Shown here one piece after another: positions 41,261 to 49,426 of a stretch of DNA of 64,000 nucleotides. Every line of letters begins with the position of its first letter. Within the stretch, counting starts at the first letter, position 1. The notes under the pieces were generated by a model that saw nothing but the letters and a program-made list of their open reading frames with translations, made no database searches and was not told where the DNA came from. The stretch is taken from positions 62,001-126,000 of the forward strand of contig NZ_DBGCTQ010000038.1 in NCBI RefSeq assembly GCF_048388525.1. The letters run 5' to 3'. A program made the translations under genes and the position numbers. Source of the stretch: BQOK01 sp048388525. GTDB taxonomy: Bacteria > Bacillota > Clostridia > Oscillospirales > Ruminococcaceae.

Positions 41261-41282
41261 ACTATCCTCTTTCCGCAAAAAT

Positions 41283-41306
41283 GGGGCAGGAGCAGGCTCC
41301 TGCCCC
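41283..41306 (-). terminator. Terminator between GH97 and GH36 genes
   Basis: GGGGCAGGAGC pairs with GCTCCTGCCCC with a very short loop and ATTTTT follows on the minus strand, ten bases after the GH97 stop. Confidence 0.75.
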
Positions 41307-41316
41307 AAAGCGTCAA

Positions 41317-44226
41317 TTATTCAATGGGCGTTGCAGCGATCTCCACACGATCGATATCAGGGGCATACCCATCCGGGTTATAAAAACGCAGCGTATTGCT
41401 GCCTGCCGGAAGAGATAAAAGAATCTCCTTGTACTCCACGGTGTCAAAACCGCCGCTGTCAAAACAAATGGCGCTGACCGGGGCGCCGCCGTTGGCGGAT
41501 ACCATTACCGTGCGGTTATCACCTGTGCCGTAGTAGATCCGCAGCAGGTAGGTTCCGTCCGCAGCTGTTTTGATATTGCTCAGCGTAAGCTCTCCGTCCA
41601 GGCCAACGTAGCTGACCTTTTTGCCGCCGGAGAAGTTTGCCGAATTTGCAACACGCGCCTGGCCGGAAAGTGTCCCACTCTCCGCCTCAACAGCTGTATA
41701 GCTTACAGGCTCGAATGCACGGATCGCGATGCGGTCCACGTCCGGCGCGTAGGCCGTGCCTCCAAATTTCAGAGAGTTCGCACCGTCATTAAAATCAACA
41801 TAAAAGCGCGCGCACCGCAAGGTATGGTAACTGCCGGTACCAGGCAGCTCCAGCACCTGCTCCTCGCCGTCATTTACCCAATAGGAAATGTTTCGCGCCT
41901 CGCCGGAAGCATAATACAACTTTACCTCGTAGGTTCCTGCGCCGGCTGCCGAAAGTCCCCTGAATGTAACGGAGCTTTTCCTTGCGCCGCCTAAATTGCC
42001 GATTTTTTGGCCGCCAAAACAGTTGGCGTCCACCACACGGCTTGCTTGGCCGGTCAATGTGTTTTGAGTGGATTCTGCCTCGTAATAGGCATACCGAGGA
42101 TCATCTTCAAGCGTTATCGAATAGGGCTCATTGGTAAACAGAATAGCGCAGCCGCCGGCAGAAGCAAGATCAAGCGTCAGCGTGGAAGAAGAATTTACCG
42201 GCTGGCTGCCGACCTCCATAATGCTGGGATCCGGGGAATCCTTGTAAATATATGCAGTATGGCCGCCGTTCAGGAAACTGCAATCGATGGTGATGGTGCG
42301 GGCCGCATTGGAAATTGCGCCCAAATACCACTCGGAGCCTTTTCTGCGGGCGATCACCGCATAGTCGCCGGGGAAAGCATCTAAAACGCGCATCTCATCC
42401 CACGTTACAGGCACCTTATTCAGGAAGTTCTTCCCCCGCCATGCCTCATAGCTATCGATCGAGTCGGCAAAATGCTGCATGCCGGACTCAAAAACAACGG
42501 ATAATGCCAATTGGTGTGCATGAGTGGTGTTGAGGTTGGAGTTGCTGATCACCGTTGGCGTAAAATCCATCGGCCCAATCACGTTGCGGGTAAACGGCAA
42601 GGTCGAATTCTGATACGCAGTGGAATATCCGCTCCACTTGTAATGCTCAGAACCCCTTACTGCCTCAGTGGTAGTCACATGCGGCCATGTGCGGATCTCG
42701 CCGCCGGGCTTGGTCGATCCGTGAAAATTGACCAGCATATGAAGCTCGGCACATTTTTCGGCAATCAGCTGATAGGTTTCCATCCGCATTTGGGAATCGT
42801 TCATCATGAAATCGACCTTGACGCCGGCCACGCCCCAGGAGGCCCACCTGGCCAATTTTTCGTCCACTTCCTGCTGCGTATCAATGGCGCCCACATCGGT
42901 CCAAATAACGATATCCACATTTTTTGCAGCGGCTTCCTTACAAAGCTGGGCGACCCAAGAATCATCCCAACCTGCATCTACAGTAACAAACTCCCATCCG
43001 TTCTCAGCTGCAAAATCCACATAATCCCGCTGGCGCTCAAACCATTGCGGAGAGCGCTCTTCCGACCACCAGGACCAGGCCGCTTTGCCGGTTTTGATCC
43101 AACTGGTATCCGTCATCGCGGCAGGCGGATTCAAATTTGTAACAAGCACAGAATTGGCAAGGTCGTTCAGATTATCCGTAATAATGGCCACGCGATACGG
43201 GGTCTCCACCGGATAAGTGGCAGTGATCGGCGAGGTCTGCTCCGGTGCAAACGCCACTTTCATCACTTCCCCGGCCGAGCCATCCAAATGGGAGGTGCAG
43301 TAGCTGCCGCTGGCATTGTAAACATTGCCTTCGGTCAACAGCATCCAGTATTTATTGTTTTTGATCGAGGCGAGCACGGGCATGGCAAAATTCGCATTTG
43401 CGAAAGCAGAGGGAGAACGGTAGGTATACAACCCCTCATAATCATTGCGCCAGTCAAATGCCCATCCGCCGGTATTATTGGGCAAATTAAACTCGGATCT
43501 CTCTTCATAAATTGTCGCAGTTCCTTCTCCCGGCAGATAATATCGGTACGCAACGCCGTCATCAAAGATGCGGAAATAGATCTTGCAAACACAGCCGTTC
43601 TTTTCCAGAACGATTTCCCGCTCATTGTAGTGGTTGCGATACACGCTCTTTTTGCCCTGCGGCAAAGAATAGCTTTCATCCAGAGAAGTTACTTGGGTCG
43701 ATTTGATTTCCACCCCATTGGAAAAGTCCTCTTGATCCGTCAAGATCCCTAAGCGAGAGCTTTCCAAAACGTTTTCCCCGTTTTTGTCGATGGTATAGAC
43801 CAGTTGGCCTGCTTCAGACAGCTCAAACCCCACCGAGAGGCTTCCGTCAGGAGATGTGACCGCTAAATCAGCAGCCGATACGGCTGTTTCAACCGAAATA
43901 TTTTCATCGGGAACGACCGCCTGGTCGTTTTCCTCTTCCATGAACTCTTCCGTGGGCGATTCGGGGGGAGCCTTTTCAGTCGCTGCATCCGGCTCGCCTT
44001 CGGCAGGCACTTCTTCGGGAGTTTCACTTGCAGCATCCAAAACGGTTTCTCCCTCCTTGGACGGATCTTTGGAAACAGTTCCACTCGGACTGTCAGCTTC
44101 TTCCCGCAAAACGGTCGAACCGGGACCCGCGTTTTCCGTGGGCATGAATTCTTCCGCGCCGGCACTCATTGACAAAACGGACCCGAAAATGGTCAATGCG
44201 AGAAAAAGGCTTACAAATTTTTTCAT
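41317..44226 (-). CDS. Secreted GH97 glycosidase with two C-terminal carbohydrate-binding domains
   Basis: 969 residues. A signal peptide (1-24, VLSMSAGA cleavage region) is followed by an acidic, low-complexity stretch of about 100 residues. Then come the GH97 N-terminal beta-sandwich (about 120-370), the catalytic barrel (about 370-640) and the C-terminal sheet. VAGVKVDFMMND puts an Asp (D472) at the nucleophile position, as in retaining alpha-galactosidases of GH97, not the Glu arrangement of inverting alpha-glucosidases. Two CBM35/CBM6-like units follow (about 745-860, 865-969; YEAESTQNTLTGQA and VEAESGTLSGQA). It would cleave alpha-galactosides outside the cell. It sits 21 bases after the GH4 gene. 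Confidence 0.88.
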   Translation of the reverse strand: MKKFVSLFLALTIFGSVLSMSAGAEEFMPTENAGPGSTVLREEADSPSGTVSKDPSKEGETVLDAASETPEEVPAEGEPDAATEKAPPESPTEEFMEEENDQAVVPDENISVETAVSAADLAVTSPDGSLSVGFELSEAGQLVYTIDKNGENVLESSRLGILTDQEDFSNGVEIKSTQVTSLDESYSLPQGKKSVYRNHYNEREIVLEKNGCVCKIYFRIFDDGVAYRYYLPGEGTATIYEERSEFNLPNNTGGWAFDWRNDYEGLYTYRSPSAFANANFAMPVLASIKNNKYWMLLTEGNVYNASGSYCTSHLDGSAGEVMKVAFAPEQTSPITATYPVETPYRVAIITDNLNDLANSVLVTNLNPPAAMTDTSWIKTGKAAWSWWSEERSPQWFERQRDYVDFAAENGWEFVTVDAGWDDSWVAQLCKEAAAKNVDIVIWTDVGAIDTQQEVDEKLARWASWGVAGVKVDFMMNDSQMRMETYQLIAEKCAELHMLVNFHGSTKPGGEIRTWPHVTTTEAVRGSEHYKWSGYSTAYQNSTLPFTRNVIGPMDFTPTVISNSNLNTTHAHQLALSVVFESGMQHFADSIDSYEAWRGKNFLNKVPVTWDEMRVLDAFPGDYAVIARRKGSEWYLGAISNAARTITIDCSFLNGGHTAYIYKDSPDPSIMEVGSQPVNSSSTLTLDLASAGGCAILFTNEPYSITLEDDPRYAYYEAESTQNTLTGQASRVVDANCFGGQKIGNLGGARKSSVTFRGLSAAGAGTYEVKLYYASGEARNISYWVNDGEEQVLELPGTGSYHTLRCARFYVDFNDGANSLKFGGTAYAPDVDRIAIRAFEPVSYTAVEAESGTLSGQARVANSANFSGGKKVSYVGLDGELTLSNIKTAADGTYLLRIYYGTGDNRTVMVSANGGAPVSAICFDSGGFDTVEYKEILLSLPAGSNTLRFYNPDGYAPDIDRVEIAATPIE

Positions 44227-44247
44227 GCAACATCCTTCTTTCTGACT

Positions 44248-45558
44248 TCATGCATTTTTCTCAAAGAACATCGGCAGCCATTTTTCGTTGGCGGCGATCA
44301 GCTCGTCACACATCGCGGCAATGGTGTCCATATCCAATTCAGACGCGGTGTGCGGGTCCAGAAAAGCTGCCTGGTACATATGCTCACGCTTGCCGGTCAG
44401 GGCAGCTTCGATCGCCAGCTCCTGCACATTGATGTTGGTGCGGTTCAAAGCCGCGCACTGCGGGGGAAGGGCTCCTATATGGCAAGGGTAGATTCCGGTG
44501 CCGTCCACAAGGCAGGGCACCTCTACACAGGCATTCTCGGGCAGGTTGGTGATGTATCCGTGATTGAGCACATTGGCGTGGATGCGGTACGGCGTGCCGG
44601 TAATGAGTGAGTCCAGAATGTACGAGGCAAACTCCTTGGTGCGGGTGTGCGTCACCTCCAGGTTATCCACCAATTCCTTTTTTGCCTGCTGCCAATATGC
44701 GGCCTGCGAGCGGCCCCAATCTTTATACATCAGGGTCTTGATCCCATACTGCTCCAGTTTTTCCGGGTATTTATCCTTAATGAAAAACGGCGTGTACTCG
44801 GCCGTGTGCTGCGAGGACTCCGTCACATAATAGCCAAAGCGCTTCATGATCTCATAGCGCACCATATCTTCGTGCCGCCCGGTCAGCCGGGCGGCGCGCT
44901 GTTTGATCTCCGGGTACAGGTCCTCGCCGTCCTTGGTGACCTCCAGCAGCCACGCCTGGTGGTTGATGCCGGCGATTTTATACTCCACGCCGGTCTCGTC
45001 CATTCCAATCACCCTCATCAGGTCTTTCGTGCAGGATTGCACGCTGTGGCACAGGCCAATGGTCTTGATGGAGCTGCAGCGCAGCATGGCGCCGGTAACA
45101 ATGGCCATGGGGTTGGTATAGTTCAGCAGCCATGCGTTGGGGCAAAGCTCCTCCATATCCGCAGCGATGCCCTGCATTACGGGGATCGTGCGCAGGCCGC
45201 GCATGATCCCGCCGATCCCCAAAGTGTCGGCATACGTCTGCTTCAAACCGTATTTCAAAGGGATCTCAAAGTCGTTGATCACACAGGGGTCGTACCCGCC
45301 CACCTGGATGGCATTGATCACAAAGTCGGCCCCGGCCAAGGCCTCCCGCTGGTTTTCGTAGGCTTTCACGGTGGCCCTGTCCTGGTTCACGTTGTGATTC
45401 AGGTTTTTCAGCATCCCTTCCGCCAGATACAGCTTTTCCCTGTCGATGTCCAGCAGGGCAAACTCGCTGTCCCGCACAGAGGGCGTCATCATGCAGTCCC
45501 CGATCAGGTTTTTAACAAAAATGATGCTGCCTGCGCCGATAAATACAATTTTTTTCAT
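44248..45558 (-). CDS. melA: Alpha-galactosidase, GH4 (NAD+/Mn2+-dependent, MelA type)
   Basis: 436-residue GH4 enzyme, cytosolic. The N-terminal NAD-binding fold is VFIGAGSIIFVKNLIGD (about 5-20). The metal ligands are C170 in GLCHSVQ and H200 in GINHQAW, as in MelA and GlvA. Substrate discrimination in GH4 follows the CHS-type motif: the neutral-sugar MelA form (CHSVQ) differs from 6-phospho-glucosidases. It cleaves melibiose by an oxidation-elimination mechanism. It lies seven bases after the second permease and 21 before the GH97 gene. Confidence 0.92.
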   Translation of the reverse strand: MKKIVFIGAGSIIFVKNLIGDCMMTPSVRDSEFALLDIDREKLYLAEGMLKNLNHNVNQDRATVKAYENQREALAGADFVINAIQVGGYDPCVINDFEIPLKYGLKQTYADTLGIGGIMRGLRTIPVMQGIAADMEELCPNAWLLNYTNPMAIVTGAMLRCSSIKTIGLCHSVQSCTKDLMRVIGMDETGVEYKIAGINHQAWLLEVTKDGEDLYPEIKQRAARLTGRHEDMVRYEIMKRFGYYVTESSQHTAEYTPFFIKDKYPEKLEQYGIKTLMYKDWGRSQAAYWQQAKKELVDNLEVTHTRTKEFASYILDSLITGTPYRIHANVLNHGYITNLPENACVEVPCLVDGTGIYPCHIGALPPQCAALNRTNINVQELAIEAALTGKREHMYQAAFLDPHTASELDMDTIAAMCDELIAANEKWLPMFFEKNA

Positions 45559-45565
45559 GCTTTCA

Positions 45566-46468
45566 TTACCCCTTTACGCCGCCCATGGTAAGGCCGGCGG
45601 CGAAATATTTTTGCAAAAACGGATAAACCACCAGCATTGGCAATGCGGCCACAAAGGTCTGCGCCGCCTTGGAGGTCCTGTCCGAGACCGTGCTCAAGGT
45701 CAAAATATCGGTCGTGCTCATCAGCGACATATCGCGGTTCACGATCACCGTCTGGAGATAACTTTGCAGCGGATAATGCTCCGGCCTGTTCATCAAAAGC
45801 AGACCCTCGAACCAGGAGTTCCAGTGGTTCACGGTGCAGAACAAGGTCAGTGTGGCAATGGCCGGCAGCGAGAGCGGCACAACGATCTGCGCCAGAATGC
45901 GAAGGTACGAGGCGCCGTCCACCCGCGCCGCTTCTTCGATCTCGGTCGGCAGCTGCCGAAAAAAGTTCAGCAGAATGATAACATTGTATACCGGCACGGC
46001 CCCCGGAAGGATCAGGGCCCAAAAGTTGTCGATCAGCCCCACCTTGGAAATCGTCATGTAATAGGGGATCAAGCCGCCGCTGAACAGCATGGTGATAAAA
46101 AAGAACCACACATAAAACTGCCGGGCGCGAAACTGCGCTCTCGTTTTGGACAAAGGATACGCCGCAAGGATCGTCAGCAGCATATTGACCGGCACCCCCA
46201 CCAATACCCGTTTTACCGACACCCAAAACGACTGCATAAATTCGGGTTTTGCCGTCACAAAATTATACGACTCGAACGTAAAATCCACAGGCCAAAAGCG
46301 CACTGCGCCCGACCCCGCCGCCGCGCTGGAACTCAGCGAGATGGCAAGGATATTGAAGATGGGCAAAATGCAGATCAGGGCCGCAAACGCAAGAATGAGA
46401 TAATTGAATATTGTAAACAACTTGCGCTGCCAGGGGTACCGCCGGAATGCGCGAAGATTTCCTCTCAT
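45566..46468 (-). CDS. Carbohydrate ABC transporter permease (LplC/YtcP type)
   Basis: 300 residues, six hydrophobic segments. The EAA loop is EEAARVDGASYLRILAQIVVPLS. The N-terminus (TIFNYLILAFAALICILPIFNILAISLSS) is typical of the CUT1 subgroup that pairs with YesO/LipO-like binding proteins. It forms the heterodimer with the permease 12 bases upstream. No ATPase gene in the operon; an MsmX-type shared ATPase is expected elsewhere. Confidence 0.92.
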   Translation of the reverse strand: MRGNLRAFRRYPWQRKLFTIFNYLILAFAALICILPIFNILAISLSSSAAAGSGAVRFWPVDFTFESYNFVTAKPEFMQSFWVSVKRVLVGVPVNMLLTILAAYPLSKTRAQFRARQFYVWFFFITMLFSGGLIPYYMTISKVGLIDNFWALILPGAVPVYNVIILLNFFRQLPTEIEEAARVDGASYLRILAQIVVPLSLPAIATLTLFCTVNHWNSWFEGLLLMNRPEHYPLQSYLQTVIVNRDMSLMSTTDILTLSTVSDRTSKAAQTFVAALPMLVVYPFLQKYFAAGLTMGGVKG

Positions 46469-46480
46469 AATAACCTCTCC

Positions 46481-47398
46481 TTAGAACACCCTATACCCGC
46501 TGACCTTGCCTGCGAACCAATACGAGAACGACACCAGCACCAGCGACACCGCAGATTTAAACAGCCCCACGGCAGTTGCCACGCCATACTGTGCATCGAT
46601 CATGCCAAGGCGGTATACCAAGGTATCCAGAATATCGCCGGTGGAATATACCTGCGGGCTGTACAGGTTATAGATCTGCTCAAAGCTCAGGTTCAGCACG
46701 CCGCCCAGGTTCAGGATCAGCATCAAGGCCGCCATGGGCAGCAGCGCGCTCAGCGTGATATGAAGCGTCTGCTGCCAGCGCCCGGCCCCGTCCACCTCGG
46801 CAGCTTCATACAAAGCAGGATCGATGCCGGAGATCGTGGCCAAATACACAATGGTGCCAAACCCAAATTCCTTCCATGTTTCAGTCAGTGCCATCGTGTA
46901 GGGAAACACATCGGGGTCACCCAAAAAAAACACGGGTTCAAATCCCAACCTGGTGATAAACTCGTTCACTATACCAGTTGAAGGCGATAAAATATCGATG
47001 AAAATACCGCTCAAAATGACCCACGACAAAAAATGCGGAAAGTACACCATGGTCTGGATCACTTTTTTCACCGGCGAAATGCGGATCTCATTTAAAAGGA
47101 TCGCGACCAGCATGGGGACGATCACACCAAGCGCCAGTTTCATTCCGGCAATAAAAAAGGTGTTGAATACCACCTTGTCAATATCCGGGATGTTTAACAG
47201 ATACCTGAAATTCTCCAGTCCAATAAATTTTGAACCGAAAATGCCCTTCTTGGGGGAAAACTTCTGAAAGGCCATAACGATCCCCATCATAGGCCCATAG
47301 GAGAAAACGCCTACCAGGATCACGGCGGGCAGCAGCATTAAATGGAACGGCAGCTCACGGCGCAGCGCCGATCGCCTGAGTTTCAATTTCTTGTTCAT
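46481..47398 (-). CDS. Carbohydrate ABC transporter permease (LplB/YtcP partner)
   Basis: 305 residues, six hydrophobic segments. MLLPAVILVGVFSYGPMMGIVMAFQKFSPKKGIFGS is the hallmark N-terminus of LplB permeases, and the EAA loop is YEAAEVDGAGRWQQTLHIT. It is the second gene of the alpha-galactoside operon, 102 bases after the binding-protein gene across an attenuator hairpin. Substrate inferred as an alpha-galactoside. Confidence 0.92.
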   Translation of the reverse strand: MNKKLKLRRSALRRELPFHLMLLPAVILVGVFSYGPMMGIVMAFQKFSPKKGIFGSKFIGLENFRYLLNIPDIDKVVFNTFFIAGMKLALGVIVPMLVAILLNEIRISPVKKVIQTMVYFPHFLSWVILSGIFIDILSPSTGIVNEFITRLGFEPVFFLGDPDVFPYTMALTETWKEFGFGTIVYLATISGIDPALYEAAEVDGAGRWQQTLHITLSALLPMAALMLILNLGGVLNLSFEQIYNLYSPQVYSTGDILDTLVYRLGMIDAQYGVATAVGLFKSAVSLVLVSFSYWFAGKVSGYRVF

Positions 47399-47463
47399 CT
47401 CATCACCTGAAGTTTCATAGAGCCATTCTGAATAAGGTTTTTCGCATAAAGCAACAAAAACTG

Positions 47464-47490
47464 CGCGGGGAAACGGCCAGTTTCCCCGCG
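47464..47490 (-). terminator. Attenuator hairpin after the binding-protein gene
   Basis: CGCGGGGAAAC pairs with GTTTCCCCGCG on the minus strand and CAGTTTTTG follows, ten bases after the stop. Partial termination would keep the lipoprotein more abundant than the permeases. Confidence 0.75.
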
Positions 47491-47500
47491 CTCCGTCCTA

Positions 47501-49180
47501 TTACCGCTGGGCCAACCACTCGTTTACTTCGTCCGTGATCTGCCGGCCGCCAAGGTTCATCCAGTTTTCCACATAGGCGTCGAACTCATCGATGTCGGCA
47601 CTCCCGGTAATGATCTTTGTGAATGTCTCCAGCTGCAGCTTTTGAAGGGTAGCGTTTTTCTCAGCCATGCCATCCGTGGGGGCGCCGTAATAATTGTCGG
47701 TGATCACATTGCCGCCCGCAACGTACTCATTGATCACGGCCAGGCCGCCGGTGGGTCCATACATCATGTAGTTGCCCCACAGTGCAAGGTCGCCGCTCTC
47801 CTCATAGCTTTTGCAGCCTTCGTAATAGTTGGTCTGCTCCGCATTCAACCCGCTGGCGTCGCCGCTCTCCAGCGCTGCCACCACCGCCTGCTGCGCGTCC
47901 AGGTTCTTCATGGGAGGCTCGCCGTAGGAGTATGCATAGTTGAACACCGCCAGGCTGTCGGGGGTCGAGTTGTACACTTCGGGCTGCGCGGTTTCGCCGA
48001 ACATCTTTTCCAACACCAGATTGTACATTTTGATCGCTGCTTCCGGGTTCTCGCAATCTTTGTTCACAACCGTGTAGTAGGTGGTGGCGAAAGGCGCCAT
48101 CGCTTTTGCGGGAGCCCCGTCGATGGACTGGATGGGCACCGCGACCCAATCGATGCTGGGATCGTTCATTTTGCCGTCCTGCAGCCAGCCGCTGGCGCAG
48201 GTCCAAAAATAGCCGTAAAACATACCGACCTTGCCGGCGTTCACATTCTCGCTCACCTTAACGGCATCTTTTACGCCAAATTCCGGGTCGATCACGCCCT
48301 CGGCGTACAGCTTCTGCAGCTCGGCCAGTGCCTCTTTCATCTCAGGCTGCACACCGCCGTAAACCATCTTTCCGGCCTCATCGGTCACCCAGATGCTGGG
48401 ATATGCGTGGTAAGCGTTGAAGAAGCCGTCCAACACCGCGTAAGCCAGGTTGTTCTCGGCGATCAGGCCCTTATTCACACCCAAACCGTATGTATCGTCT
48501 TTTCCATTGCCGTCCGGGTCCTGGGAGGCGAACGCGCGGGCAATTTCCAAAACGTCCTGCATGGTCTTGGGTGTCTCCAATCCCAAAGCCTTCAGCCAGT
48601 CGGCGCGCACCCACAGAACTTCGCAGGAACCATAGCCGGACTGGATGTGGGGCAGGCCATAAAGCTTGCCTCCAATGGTGGCGGACTCCATGGCGCTGCC
48701 GCCGTCCTCATGCAGGACCTGATCGGTGTACGGGGCGGCAAAATCGGCATAGGCCTGCGTCAGGTCGGCCAGCTGATCATCTTCCACCATGCGCTTAAGC
48801 TGCGCGGCATCGACCCACATCAAATCGGGCAGATCGTCGGAAGCAGAAGAGACGTTCAGCTTTTGCGTGTATTCGGATTGGGGCGTGGTCCAGGCATATT
48901 CCAGCTTGATGCCCAAAGTGTCGGCATATTCTCTGGACCACACATTGTTCTCCAGGCTCTCACCCTCCTGAAATTCAATGCCGTCCTGCAGGTAACGGAC
49001 CGCCGTCAGGGTGATGGGCTCTTCATATTTGCCAAAGGGGTCTTTATTCGCCTGCGTTTCCACTGTGCTCTGGGCAGCAGAGCCCGCAGAAGCAGGGCTG
49101 GAAGCCGGGGTATTGCCGCAGCCGGCCAAGCTGGCCAGCATCACAACAGCCAGCCCCCATGCGGCAGCTTGCTTTTTCAT
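47501..49180 (-). CDS. Extracellular sugar-binding lipoprotein (LipO-like)
   Basis: 559 residues. Lipoprotein signal with the lipobox LAGC (Cys21), then a Ser/Ala-rich tether of about 30 residues. The long mature domain (DPFGKYEEPITLTAVRYLQDG; DLPDLMWVDAAQL; PEAAIKMYNLVLEKM) is typical of the LplA/YtcQ binding proteins of CUT1 importers. First gene of the alpha-galactoside operon. ATG at 49180 follows AGGAGGAATTC. It is divergent from the kinase gene and shares a 246-base control region. Confidence 0.92.
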   Translation of the reverse strand: MKKQAAAWGLAVVMLASLAGCGNTPASSPASAGSAAQSTVETQANKDPFGKYEEPITLTAVRYLQDGIEFQEGESLENNVWSREYADTLGIKLEYAWTTPQSEYTQKLNVSSASDDLPDLMWVDAAQLKRMVEDDQLADLTQAYADFAAPYTDQVLHEDGGSAMESATIGGKLYGLPHIQSGYGSCEVLWVRADWLKALGLETPKTMQDVLEIARAFASQDPDGNGKDDTYGLGVNKGLIAENNLAYAVLDGFFNAYHAYPSIWVTDEAGKMVYGGVQPEMKEALAELQKLYAEGVIDPEFGVKDAVKVSENVNAGKVGMFYGYFWTCASGWLQDGKMNDPSIDWVAVPIQSIDGAPAKAMAPFATTYYTVVNKDCENPEAAIKMYNLVLEKMFGETAQPEVYNSTPDSLAVFNYAYSYGEPPMKNLDAQQAVVAALESGDASGLNAEQTNYYEGCKSYEESGDLALWGNYMMYGPTGGLAVINEYVAGGNVITDNYYGAPTDGMAEKNATLQKLQLETFTKIITGSADIDEFDAYVENWMNLGGRQITDEVNEWLAQR

Positions 49181-49284
49181 AGTCGAATTCCTCCTTGCGT
49201 TTATATGGGCGGTCAACGGATGCGCATCTTATCCTTCCCTTTGTGTGTATTTTCTCACACATTTTATTTTTCGTAAATGACAAA

Positions 49285-49312
49285 AGGATAGGTCTTACTT
49301 GACGATTTTCAA
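49285..49312 (-). promoter_or_regulatory. Promoter of the alpha-galactoside operon
   Basis: Minus-strand -35 TTGAAA (49307-49312) and -10 TATCCT (49285-49290) with a 16-base spacer, about 105 bases before the lipoprotein start. The left copy of the inverted repeat overlaps its -35 and spacer. Confidence 0.5.
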
Positions 49313-49353
49313 CCTGTTTTCCGATTTAAAAAACCAAGTAGAAAATCGTCAAG
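49298..49353. promoter_or_regulatory. 13-bp inverted repeat between divergent promoters, likely regulator site
   Basis: CTTGACGATTTTC (49298-49310) and its exact complement GAAAATCGTCAAG (49341-49353) are separated by 30 bases. One arm overlaps the minus promoter; the other lies nine bases upstream of the plus -35. It is the best candidate for binding by the AraC-type response regulator encoded at 51162. Confidence 0.6.
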
Positions 49354-49362
49354 AGAAGTAGT

Positions 49363-49391
49363 TTGCAGGCAAAAACGGGGCGTGATATACT
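49363..49391 (+). promoter_or_regulatory. Promoter of the kinase-regulator operon
   Basis: TTGCAG and TATACT with a 17-base spacer on the plus strand, 36 bases before the kinase ATG. Confidence 0.65.
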
Positions 49392-49426
49392 TAAAATAAA
49401 TATACCTATGGCAAGGGGGCGGCAGT

